A stretch of 64,000 bases of DNA, from assembly GCA_965230625.1 (NCBI GenBank), contig CBDDLL010000001.1, forward strand, positions 5,138,937-5,202,936, given 5' to 3'. The DNA comes from Saccharicrinis sp965230625 (GTDB lineage: Bacteria > Bacteroidota > Bacteroidia > Bacteroidales > Marinilabiliaceae). The position numbers and the translations under genes are program-made. Positions 54,269 to 62,065 of this stretch are shown here, piece after piece. Below the pieces are notes generated by a model. It made no database searches. It saw nothing but the letters and a program-made list of their open reading frames with translations, and was not told where the DNA came from. The stretch's first letter is position 1. Each line of letters begins with the position of its first letter.

Positions 54269-54886
54269 TCATCGAGTACATTTAAACTCGCACTTAACTG
54301 AGTCTATTTTGTTGAATCGCTGAATAACTTTTTCTACTTCTGATTTTCTTAAACTAAATTCAATATTGCACGACAGGTCGAATTGCTGATTCACAATATC
54401 TAATTTCTCTTCTTTTACAATTTTCATAATATCATTCATCACAAAATAATCGAAGTAAACATTATATACATCGTTAATAGTTTTTTCAACAATTACTCCA
54501 TTATTTATTACATCTATTGTAGCCTCTTTATAAGCATGAATTAAACCTGGAACACCAAGCTTAGTGCCTCCAAAATAACGAACAACCACCACTAATATAT
54601 TAGTTAGTTCCATTGATCTTAATTGTCCGTATATTGGTTTTCCTGCTGTACCCGAGGGTTCTCCATCATCATTTGCCCTATACCTTAATCCGTCTGTACC
54701 TAATTGCCATGCAAAACAATGATGTCTGGCGTCGTAATATTCTTCCTTTAGTTCTTTAACGTGCTCTTTTATTTCCTCCTCATTATAAACAGGATAAGCA
54801 TACGAAATAAACTTACTCCCCTTTTCTTTATAAACTCCCTTACAAGGTTTTTCTATTGTTTTATATATATCAATTATATCAGCCAT
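54269..54886 (-). CDS. yigZ: YigZ/IMPACT-family protein
   Basis: The 205-residue cytoplasmic protein has the UPF0029 signature: FISYAYPV, HCFAWQLG, NDDGEPSGTAGKPI (residues 76-89) and VVRYFGGTKLGVPGL. The C-terminal DUF1949-like part follows. It is a proline-peptidase-unrelated family linked to translational stress control in eukaryotes (IMPACT) and of unclear bacterial role. It lies between the two RNA-repair operons, all on the minus strand. Confidence 0.9.
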   Translation of the reverse strand: MADIIDIYKTIEKPCKGVYKEKGSKFISYAYPVYNEEEIKEHVKELKEEYYDARHHCFAWQLGTDGLRYRANDDGEPSGTAGKPIYGQLRSMELTNILVVVVRYFGGTKLGVPGLIHAYKEATIDVINNGVIVEKTINDVYNVYFDYFVMNDIMKIVKEEKLDIVNQQFDLSCNIEFSLRKSEVEKVIQRFNKIDSVKCEFKCTR

Positions 54887-54934
54887 AAACTTTTATAAGG
54901 CAGCAAAATTATAAAAACCTGAGATGATATCATG

Positions 54935-54978
54935 ATAAAAATAAAAGAGATGTCTCTAATATAAGAAACATCCCTTTT
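54935..54978 (-). terminator. Terminator of the NigD-like gene
   Basis: On the minus strand an imperfect stem of AAAAGGGATGT with ACATCTCTTTT and a 13-nt loop is followed by ATTTTTAT. It is 25 bp beyond the stop at 55003. Confidence 0.7.
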
Positions 54979-55002
54979 CCCAATCCATCCTATAGTAACC
55001 TT

Positions 55003-55698
55003 CTAAAGAGGTTTCATCTTCAATTCATAATCTTGCTCCGAAGAAGTTCCATTATTTATTCTAAGTATAAACTCGTATTCGTTATCCTTATTGGGTTCGG
55101 TGAATGCCATTAAATGTTGTAGATTATACGATTGGTATGTAACGTAAGATTCCATATCTGGAGTTTCTCCTTCTGGATAATAATTTCTTAAATCCAATAT
55201 AACAGGTTTACTATCTTCTTGCATTTCTTCATCATATGATAAAGTAAAAGAATGCTTTTGTTTTGTTGGATTAAAAAAGATTTCCAAGTTAAGATACTTA
55301 TCTATTGAAATTCTTTCTCCTAACCTCACAAAACCATTACCTAAAGTGTCTCTACTATACTCATTAACAATTGTAATAGTATCGTAATTTACTTTAACAA
55401 TATTCCGTACTTTAATTAAATTGTCATATTCACTTCCTGTTTCGCTAGTTTCTTCAATATTAAAATTTAAAATTACTCTATCGTTTTCTTCAATACCCTC
55501 TATATCCTTTTCGTTACTAAACTCTTTTATTTTTAAAATAGCACCTCCATCTGCATTAACAAAATTATCACTACCGATGGTTTTAAAAAATCCCCATGTA
55601 TTGTATAGCAAGGGAGTTGGTTTAGGATCCTCTAAACATCCTACAGTAAATACCAATAATAGTACAACTAATATCTGATTGATTCTTTTTGTTTTCAT
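55003..55698 (-). CDS. NigD-like lipoprotein
   Basis: The 231-residue protein has an SPII signal (LLLVFTVGC). The body fits the Bacteroidota NigD-like pattern: YNTWGFFKTI, then GGAILKI and ENDRVILNF like the OB-type N-domain, a LIKVRNIVKVNYDTITI segment, and KYLNLEIFF before a beta-sandwich C-domain. NigD-like proteins are widespread exported lipoproteins of unproven function. Single gene between yigZ and the divergent aminotransferase. Confidence 0.75.
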   Translation of the reverse strand: MKTKRINQILVVLLLVFTVGCLEDPKPTPLLYNTWGFFKTIGSDNFVNADGGAILKIKEFSNEKDIEGIEENDRVILNFNIEETSETGSEYDNLIKVRNIVKVNYDTITIVNEYSRDTLGNGFVRLGERISIDKYLNLEIFFNPTKQKHSFTLSYDEEMQEDSKPVILDLRNYYPEGETPDMESYVTYQSYNLQHLMAFTEPNKDNEYEFILRINNGTSSEQDYELKMKPL

Positions 55699-55836
55699 TC
55701 TATTGTTTTTTTTAGCTTAAACACTATACTTTTACAACTCTAAAATATATTGACTAATTATTTAATGATTGGTTGCGTCCAAATCTATATCAAAATTATT
55801 TTTTTATTTTTCTTTATTGTCTTAATGTTGTTAACA

Positions 55837-56640
55837 ATGGATATACCCAATATTGCATACCAAATATATTCAGGAATATTACCTCCTGCAAATTTACGAG
55901 AAAAACATAAAGAAATTTATGAAGTAATAAGAGTAAGTAATGGTATTGCTTTATTTATTGATGATCACCTCTTAAGATTAAATATGTCTTTTAAAAGACT
56001 AAACTCCCCCTTATCTATTAACAATTTATTAATCAATGAGATAAAAAAAACAATCAAATTTAAAAAAATAACTAATAGCAACATTAAAATTTCTTGTTTA
56101 CTTACTAAAAGCAATTATTATCAAATCTATATCTATGCAATTCCATCATCATACCCTAATGTAAACATGTATAAATATGGCGTTCAAACTTCTTTATTTG
56201 AAGGCGAAAGGATAAATCCCAATATTAAAGTGGCTCATACAAAGGTACGCGAAGCTGCAAACATGCAAGTTCAAGAAGACCATGTTTTCGAGGTTTTATT
56301 AGTTAACCATAATGGTTATATTACCGAAGGGAGTCGTTCTAACTTATTTTTTATAATAGATAATGTTATTTACACTGCTCCTTCTGAGCTTGTGCTTGAA
56401 GGCATCATCAGAAAAAAGGTGCTTGATATTATTAAAGATGATAAATACTCTTTAGAAATGAAATGCATTTATTTTTCTGATCTACAAAATGTTGATGCTG
56501 CATTTTTAACAGGTACTTCCTCAAGAATATTACCCATTAATAAAATTGATGATTGGCACCTTAATGTTAATCATCATATTTTAAGGAACTTGATGGAATC
56601 TCTTAATAAAAGAATTGAAGCTTATGCAATAGGTCGTTAG
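55837..56640 (+). CDS. Class IV PLP-dependent aminotransferase
   Basis: The ATG at 55837 gives 267 residues; the frame open from 55750 would prepend an unlikely hydrophobic stretch. Fold-type IV motifs are present: NIKVAHTKVREAANM with the PLP-binding Lys, GYITEGSRSNLFF, and LEGIIRKKVL. The family includes branched-chain and D-amino-acid aminotransferases and ADC lyase (PabC); this protein's exact activity cannot be told by eye. It is the only + strand gene between 52.2 and 64 kb. Confidence 0.82.
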   Translation: MDIPNIAYQIYSGILPPANLREKHKEIYEVIRVSNGIALFIDDHLLRLNMSFKRLNSPLSINNLLINEIKKTIKFKKITNSNIKISCLLTKSNYYQIYIYAIPSSYPNVNMYKYGVQTSLFEGERINPNIKVAHTKVREAANMQVQEDHVFEVLLVNHNGYITEGSRSNLFFIIDNVIYTAPSELVLEGIIRKKVLDIIKDDKYSLEMKCIYFSDLQNVDAAFLTGTSSRILPINKIDDWHLNVNHHILRNLMESLNKRIEAYAIGR

Positions 56641-56770
56641 ATTTTAGACAAAAGACTGATCAACTTCTTATACAAAATCACAAGCAAATCACAAAACTCT
56701 GACTATGTGCCACCTAGAGAAATCAATCAAGCTATCGCCTACATATCAATTCTTTACACACAAACACTCA

Positions 56771-57541
56771 TCACCTAATTTTATTCGCCTTTAATATTTC
56801 TAATATAAATTGATCGTATTCATCTCCCATAGGAACCTCCATATCAACCTTAATACCTCTTCTTTGTGCTACTACTTCTTCTTGTATTACAGGATTCCAT
56901 CCAACCTTATTAAAATTATCCCAATATAATCCTACACCACGCTTTTGCCATCTTGGTAAATCATTAAAATTAATCCCATTTTTAAACAGTAATTCGTTTT
57001 TAAAAGAAGTCGATTTTCCTTCAATTTCTTTTGTTGCTTCAATTGCTGTTTTTCCTTCTTTCCTTAATAGCCAATAACAATGTGCATTCAATGCATTTCT
57101 ATGTGCATCTTCATTTCTCCATCTAAAATAATCTACAACATCCTGTATCCTTGGCAATTGAGAAATTCTACAATCAAAAGCAGCAACATCTCCAAGCAAA
57201 ATGGAAAATTTTGCACTAGCTTCTCCTGCTAATATCGAGTTATACTTCCTTAATTTTCTTGAAAAAGTATCTTCGTTAATATCAAATAAAAGCGAAATTT
57301 CATCACTCTCGGTAAAACCATAAATCACTTTGAAACCACAATTCATTAGATGCTTTGTTGTTTCAACCATGAAATCCATAAACTTCTCGTCAAATGGTCG
57401 TTTAAAAGAGTGTTTTTCCTTCGTAAGTTTGGTAAAACCTCTGCCATCAATTCTGGCAATCATATAAATATTAGGCGGCACACAAAAATCGTGTGAAGTC
57501 TCGTAAATTCTTAATTTCTTATCTAATTCATCAAATTTCAT
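56771..57541 (-). CDS. Thg1-like 3'-5' RNA polymerase (TLP)
   Basis: The 256-residue protein has the Thg1 catalytic order: MIARIDGRGFTKLT (first metal Asp), then FTESDEISLLF with the second Asp/Glu pair (SDE), and the bacterial TLP segment YFRWRNEDAHRNALNAHCYW followed by KNELLFKNGINFND. Thg1 adds G-1 to tRNA-His; bacterial TLPs add nucleotides in the 3'-5' direction to repair 5'-truncated tRNAs. It overlaps an upstream P-loop kinase gene by 11 bp, so the two are co-translated. The kinase could prepare the 5'-phosphate that the TLP needs. Confidence 0.9.
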   Translation of the reverse strand: MKFDELDKKLRIYETSHDFCVPPNIYMIARIDGRGFTKLTKEKHSFKRPFDEKFMDFMVETTKHLMNCGFKVIYGFTESDEISLLFDINEDTFSRKLRKYNSILAGEASAKFSILLGDVAAFDCRISQLPRIQDVVDYFRWRNEDAHRNALNAHCYWLLRKEGKTAIEATKEIEGKSTSFKNELLFKNGINFNDLPRWQKRGVGLYWDNFNKVGWNPVIQEEVVAQRRGIKVDMEVPMGDEYDQFILEILKANKIR

Positions 57542-57977
57542 CTTTCCATTCTTCTACTTGGAATCCTTCCTTATTTGTTTTTACAAAATATAGTTTATCA
57601 AATCCTTCTACTTTAGTTGGAAGTTCCAATTTCGCATAACAACCTCGAATTCCGATTTCTGATATTTTATCTTTTCCTACTCTTAAATTGTTTCGCTCAA
57701 TAGCCTCGTTTAAAGATGAACTAAAATAATAACCTACAATTTCGTACTTATTTTTTTTTGCCAACTCAATGTACTTTCTTCTTTCTGCTAAAGTAGGATT
57801 TGTATTGTCTACTACAAATTTTGATTGCGTAAGAAAACATGTTTCAAGAAATTGATTCTCTTTGTTTCTTGTATTTAAAAGATCCATGCTTATCCTTACA
57901 TGACTATTAAAGAAATTAGCCTTATAAAAAGTTGACTTTCCTGTAGCTTGAATTCCTATAAATATTATTACTTGCAT
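57531..57977 (-). CDS. P-loop kinase (polynucleotide-kinase-like) coupled to TLP
   Basis: The 148-residue cytoplasmic protein has a Walker A motif IGIQATGKSTF (residues 7-17), an IRISMDLLNTRN-like base region (VRISMDLLNTR), FVVDNTNPTLAERRKYI (NTNxT-type motif of Pnk-like kinases) and a lid Arg region AIERNNLRVG. It belongs to the AAA_33/zeta-toxin/Pnk kinase group; the DNTN and SMD motifs favour a polynucleotide kinase. It overlaps the TLP gene by 11 bp. Substrate is inferred from that coupling. Confidence 0.8.
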   Translation of the reverse strand: MQVIIFIGIQATGKSTFYKANFFNSHVRISMDLLNTRNKENQFLETCFLTQSKFVVDNTNPTLAERRKYIELAKKNKYEIVGYYFSSSLNEAIERNNLRVGKDKISEIGIRGCYAKLELPTKVEGFDKLYFVKTNKEGFQVEEWKDEI

Positions 57978-58241
57978 TTATTTTATTAATAAAAACATTG
58001 AATATATAACAAGAGGTGTATAAGGGTTTCCTTGTAAAACCGGGATAAAGATAATAAAAGATGTATTCTTTTATTTTACTACATAAAACGGATATAGTAT
58101 GGTGTTGTCTAAAGTACTTTCTCACTTACCTTCTTATTCAATTATTAAAACAAGTCACAAGAACTACATTCTTTGATGAAAGTACAATGAAACAACATGT
58201 CATATTTTAAGCATTCTTATTTTTTCTACAAGTATGAATTT

Positions 58242-59075
58242 TTATACAGAACTTACTTTATCTTGAGATAACCAATCCTCAAAATTCGTTTTGGGAATAT
58301 CTTGTTCTTTAATACCATTTACTTTTGGTTCTAACTCTCCAATTTTTTCGAAATATGAGAACATATCGGCCGCCATTTTTATCTCTTTATTACCACTAAG
58401 TTTGGCAATAAATCGTAATATAAATATTGGTGTGTAACTTACTTTTTTAATTTGTGGATAAACCTTTTGACAGTATAAACCTAATAGTTCTTTCATTCCT
58501 CTTTTTTCAGGACCAAAAACATATAGTGTTTCATTTTTTTCATCATAAGAATATGAATTTACTACAAGGTTGGCAAAATCTTTAGCTGCTAACCAGTGAC
58601 TTGATGGTTGTTTACCAATTACCGATGCTTTGTTATTTCTGATCATTAATTTTAACGATTCGAAAAACCAGGTTGGTTTATAAATAAAGTAAGAAATTCC
58701 ACTGGTTTTTATAAGATTTTCTGCACGAAGCTTATTTTCAACAAACCAAAACCAGGAATTTTCTTCACAAACCGAAGCACCTGAAACATAACTAATCATT
58801 TTGATATTTTGCTTTTTAGCCTCATCAACAACTACTTCTACAGCCAGAGCCTCATCTACTTGTGCTACACTAATATGAACTGCATCACATCCTTTTAATG
58901 CATTTGAAACATCTTTTTTGCTTAAGACATCCCCCTCGTAATATTCATTCTCTGTAGTTAAATCTGATTTTTTTATAGAGCGAGAAAATAATCGTAATTT
59001 ATAACCACTTTCTTTGAACTGCTTTACTATAGGTCTTCCTAGTAAACCTGTAGCTCCAATAATCAATACTTTCAT
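58242..59075 (-). CDS. NAD(P)-binding atypical SDR (NmrA-like) protein
   Basis: The 277-residue protein starts with a Rossmann motif (KVLIIGATGLLGRPIVKQF) and continues in the NmrA/atypical SDR pattern: LRLFSRSIKK, YEGDVLSKKDVSNALKGCDA and a SYVSGASV strand. It likely binds NAD(P)H. The classical YxxxK is not in the usual position, so a redox activity is uncertain. A Crp/Fnr regulator gene lies 80 bp upstream on the same strand and probably controls or accompanies it. Confidence 0.8.
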   Translation of the reverse strand: MKVLIIGATGLLGRPIVKQFKESGYKLRLFSRSIKKSDLTTENEYYEGDVLSKKDVSNALKGCDAVHISVAQVDEALAVEVVVDEAKKQNIKMISYVSGASVCEENSWFWFVENKLRAENLIKTSGISYFIYKPTWFFESLKLMIRNNKASVIGKQPSSHWLAAKDFANLVVNSYSYDEKNETLYVFGPEKRGMKELLGLYCQKVYPQIKKVSYTPIFILRFIAKLSGNKEIKMAADMFSYFEKIGELEPKVNGIKEQDIPKTNFEDWLSQDKVSSV

Positions 59076-59155
59076 ATCTTATTTTTTTAGTTTATCATTT
59101 GATACAAAAGTAGTTTGGACGACTCTCTTAATTGTTTGACAAAAGTCAAAATCGT

Positions 59156-59725
59156 TCAGGCATGTTTTCTAATTCGACTTAAAGTGGCAATATCAATACC
59201 TAAATAAGAAGCTATTTGTCCGAGTGTTGCTTTTTGGTAAACGTAAGGATGCTCCTTCACAAATTTTTGATATCGTACTTTAGCTGATGACGTTTGAAAT
59301 TCGTTCACTCTCTCCATCAACTCAATCTCAACTGAATCTCCTGTTTGTCGACAGATTTTTTGCCAGAGAGGAACATCCTTAACGAGTTGATTCCAATTTC
59401 CAAGAGTTATAATAAGCAAGTTGGCATCATCAAGGCAAACAATATTTTCTTTTGATTTAGTTTTATTGTTGAAGCTTTCAACTGAAATAATTAAAGTGTG
59501 TGGTTCATGAAATCGAGTTGTTATTTCATCTCCATTTTCATTCATGTAAAAAGTACGAAATAAACCTGAAATGATAATAGCCATATGTGAAGAAACTTCT
59601 CCTTCTTTTAGAAAATATTCCTTTGTAGCAACTGTTGTATATTCGAATAGTTCTGTAGTTCTTTTTGCCTCCTTAGGAGAAAAACCAAATTCTTTTACCA
59701 TTTGCTCTTCAAATCCAGCTAGCAT
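59156..59725 (-). CDS. Crp/Fnr-family transcriptional regulator
   Basis: The 189-residue protein has a cyclic-nucleotide-binding-type beta-roll (KEYFLKEGEVSSHMAIIISG, FHEPHTLIIS) and a C-terminal HTH (KATLGQIASYLGIDIATLSR with IRKHA). The HTH is the short Bacteroidota form. No Cys cluster for an Fe-S centre is seen, so an oxygen-sensing role is unlikely. It probably regulates the adjacent SDR-like gene, with which it shares strand and order. Confidence 0.85.
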   Translation of the reverse strand: MLAGFEEQMVKEFGFSPKEAKRTTELFEYTTVATKEYFLKEGEVSSHMAIIISGLFRTFYMNENGDEITTRFHEPHTLIISVESFNNKTKSKENIVCLDDANLLIITLGNWNQLVKDVPLWQKICRQTGDSVEIELMERVNEFQTSSAKVRYQKFVKEHPYVYQKATLGQIASYLGIDIATLSRIRKHA

Positions 59726-59843
59726 ATAATATTTATTTGGATTGTTTGATTGTAAAAATAAAAAACTTTGATTCTGGTATTGTAAAATTATCGTTTATAG
59801 TCACACTCTCCTATTTGAAATAATATATTTCTAGAATATAATA

Positions 59844-59882
59844 ACTTATAAGCACAGGTGCATTTCCTCTGCGCTTACAAGT
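59844..59882 (-). terminator. Terminator of the AraC-type gene
   Basis: On the minus strand a 15-bp stem with two G-U pairs (arms 59868-59882 and 59844-59858) is followed by an AT-rich tract, 12 bp beyond the AraC-type stop. Confidence 0.6.
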
Positions 59883-59893
59883 TTTCAAGATCC

Positions 59894-60817
59894 TTATAAA
59901 GGTTTAACCGGAATACAAATGTCTAAAATGAATTTTTTCTCAGGATGTTCTTCGTGGTTATTGTGATATAATTCGTAAGGATTTTCATCTGCAGGTTGAT
60001 ATCCACTTTCGCTTAAGTTACGGCACACCGAATCCCATGCATCTTTAAACTGTGTTTCGTCAATTTCGAATCTGCCTACCATATACTTTCCTGCAGATAC
60101 AGTCATATTTCCAAATTCGCCTTCGGTTTTAACAGGTTCGTTTACTGTAATACAAGCACTTTGCCTTACTTTCTCAATTTCTGTTATGCCCGGATCATCG
60201 TGATAAACAGTAACAGTTTTAAAATTAGGATTATTTAAATACCCCCTTGGTCCTGCCCATTGCATTAACTTTCCGTAAGCTTCAGCAATTTGGTTAAACT
60301 GTCCTACGTGACGACAATAAACTAAATTTAGTGCTGGCATGTCTTTAATTTCAATTCCTTTATTCATGATGTTAAGTTTTAAATTATTTACATCACAAAC
60401 ATAATCTTCACCACCCTCCTCTAATTTATTAAACTTGCTATTGAGTTGACTTTTCTTGCTTTTTTCTTCTTGCCGTTTTTCCCTATATTCTTTTGCACTT
60501 AAGTTAAAGTAACTTTTAAAATTTCTACAAAATACCGGTACACTATTAAAACCACAATAATAGGCTATGTCGCTAATTGGTGTATCCAAATCATGATTTA
60601 ATAATTTGGCTGCTTTTTCAATTCGTTTTCGTTTTACAAACTCATTAACTGTTTCCCCTACTAATGCTGAGAAAATTCGATGAAAATGAAAAGGTGAAAA
60701 TAGTGCAACTTCTGATAGTTTCTCAAGCGGCAGTTCTTTATCCAGATTAGCTTCAATATAATCTATTACTCTATTAATACGATTTATATATTCCTTTTGA
60801 TATTTATTCATTCTCAA
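59894..60817 (-). CDS. AraC-family regulator with GyrI-like effector domain
   Basis: The 307-residue protein has an N-terminal AraC double HTH: LEKLSEVALFSPFHFHRIFS (first) and ISDIAYYCGFNSVPVFCRNF (second), then a charged link. From about residue 150 comes a GyrI-like domain (IKDMPALNLVYCRHVGQF, YMVGRFEIDETQFKDAW), as in Rob-type regulators that bind small toxic molecules. It is probably an effector-responsive activator. Single gene. Confidence 0.9.
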   Translation of the reverse strand: MRMNKYQKEYINRINRVIDYIEANLDKELPLEKLSEVALFSPFHFHRIFSALVGETVNEFVKRKRIEKAAKLLNHDLDTPISDIAYYCGFNSVPVFCRNFKSYFNLSAKEYREKRQEEKSKKSQLNSKFNKLEEGGEDYVCDVNNLKLNIMNKGIEIKDMPALNLVYCRHVGQFNQIAEAYGKLMQWAGPRGYLNNPNFKTVTVYHDDPGITEIEKVRQSACITVNEPVKTEGEFGNMTVSAGKYMVGRFEIDETQFKDAWDSVCRNLSESGYQPADENPYELYHNNHEEHPEKKFILDICIPVKPL

Positions 60818-60913
60818 TTAAGATGTTTTTTTATGCTTATACCAATATTACCATGAAATAAAATTGGTATTATTTAAAGTTTTAAGCTATAATTATTTAA
60901 TAAAAAATGAGTT

Positions 60914-61390
60914 CTACTTCTCTCTCAAAGCCGGATTAAACAAACGCTTATCAAAACTAAACTTCTCTTTACTAACAACTTTTACATCTGAAAAACGGGG
61001 ATGTTTAGGATTTAAAATAAAATTGAAATCCCCCTGTACAACTGCTGATGGAACTTTTAAAAACAAGTATTTCCCTTCGAGAACAAATTGCTCACCTACA
61101 TCTTGTGTTACATTAGAATGTGGAAAATTTTTCCATGATGAAGGCAATTCATTTAATTCAACTTCATTAAATTCTGCATCATCAGGTACTTCTATAGAAA
61201 TTAAATAATAATTGGATGGAACCATACCAATTGGAGTGTGAACTGCTATTTCGGCTGTGCATAATGCCCTTGAATCTGAAGTATACAAAACTCTTGTTCC
61301 TTTGTAATTCCAACGGCCACCTACTAACTCTGCACCTATTCCCGATAAATCATCTGCATACTTTTCAACAGCTAACCTATATACGATCAT
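60914..61390 (-). CDS. RES-domain toxin (NAD+ phosphorylase type)
   Basis: The 158-residue protein shows the RES pattern: MIVYRLA, GGRWNYKGTRVLYTSDSRAL (R26 and Y36) and CTAEIAVH with E47, the residues that give the family its name. Known RES toxins consume NAD+ in the producing cell. It overlaps the antitoxin gene upstream by 4 bp, the usual order antitoxin-toxin. Length is typical. Confidence 0.9.
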   Translation of the reverse strand: MIVYRLAVEKYADDLSGIGAELVGGRWNYKGTRVLYTSDSRALCTAEIAVHTPIGMVPSNYYLISIEVPDDAEFNEVELNELPSSWKNFPHSNVTQDVGEQFVLEGKYLFLKVPSAVVQGDFNFILNPKHPRFSDVKVVSKEKFSFDKRLFNPALREK

Positions 61391-61800
61391 GCTAAAATAC
61401 CGTGCTCTATTTTTGTTAATTCATCTTTAATCATGGTAATACCAAATGTATTATCCAATAAACTAACCGGTTCTATTCCTCCTAAGGATACATTAACTGA
61501 ATTAAGCCATAACGCAAATCTCTCGTTGTCACCAAAAACGTCTTCCCCTTTTTTAAACAGCAGCATTACCAATAGCAAACGTTCTGTATGGATTGGATCA
61601 AATTTCTTTTTCTCTCTTTTGTATCTTTGAATAGTACGTTCCGATATATTTAATATCCTCGACCAATCATTACCTGTCAACGGTAAACTACTTGTCATAC
61701 TATCAAAACTATCATAGTCAACTCCCTGCCGTGTTGTTTCAATTAGTTTAAAAACATCACTATTTTCTAACGACTTAAATGTTAATCTTTCCGCTCCCAT
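61387..61800 (-). CDS. Xre/MbcA/ParS-family antitoxin
   Basis: The 137-residue protein has a central HTH (WSRILNISERTIQRYKRE) and a C-terminal MbcA/ParS-like toxin-binding half (AVMLLF-type helix LLLVMLLFKKGEDVFGD, then FALWLNSVNVSLGGIEPVSL). It precedes and overlaps the RES toxin by 4 bp, so it should neutralise the toxin and repress the operon. The N-terminal region up to about residue 35 has no recognised fold. Confidence 0.9.
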   Translation of the reverse strand: MGAERLTFKSLENSDVFKLIETTRQGVDYDSFDSMTSSLPLTGNDWSRILNISERTIQRYKREKKKFDPIHTERLLLVMLLFKKGEDVFGDNERFALWLNSVNVSLGGIEPVSLLDNTFGITMIKDELTKIEHGILA

Positions 61801-61814
61801 AAATCTGTTTTGAA

Positions 61815-61822
61815 CAAATATA
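61815..61822 (-). promoter_or_regulatory. Candidate -7 element of the RES-Xre operon
   Basis: TATATTTG on the minus strand matches TAnnTTTG and lies 15 nt before the antitoxin ATG, so the mRNA leader would be only about 5-10 nt. No -33 TTG partner was found. A short TGACAAATGACG-type segment further upstream may be an operator half-site, but this is weak. Confidence 0.35.
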
Positions 61823-61880
61823 CGACATTTTTTACATTCATCCCGTCATTTGTCATAAAAAAAATAAAATCATCTTAACC

Positions 61881-61922
61881 ATTCAGTAAAAGGTCTAAAG
61901 ATATAAGTATAAAGACCTGAAC
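61881..61922. repeat. 42-nt dispersed repeat, copy B
   Basis: This copy matches 24830-24871 with 36 of 42 identical positions. It sits between the antitoxin promoter region and the 3' end of icd. Confidence 0.6.
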
Positions 61923-62011
61923 TTGAAATATCTTAAAATACTATATTCCTGTATATTAAATCACAATAGTTGATACTAATTTTATAAGACTATTGGTATC
62001 ACTAATCATAA

Positions 62012-62045
62012 ACAAAAAATGCCGATACTTATGAGTACCGACATT
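62012..62045 (-). terminator. Terminator of icd
   Basis: On the minus strand TGTCGGTAC and GTATCGGCA form a 9-bp stem with two G-U pairs and a 6-nt loop, followed by TTTTTTGTTT, 21 bp past the icd stop. Confidence 0.78.
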
Positions 62046-62065
62046 TAATAATTCTTTGTTTCAGC

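Noticed and set aside
56771..57977. A single frameshifted kinase-Thg1 gene
   Set aside because: Both proteins are complete with their own starts and full motif sets; the 11-bp overlap is better read as coupling of two genes.
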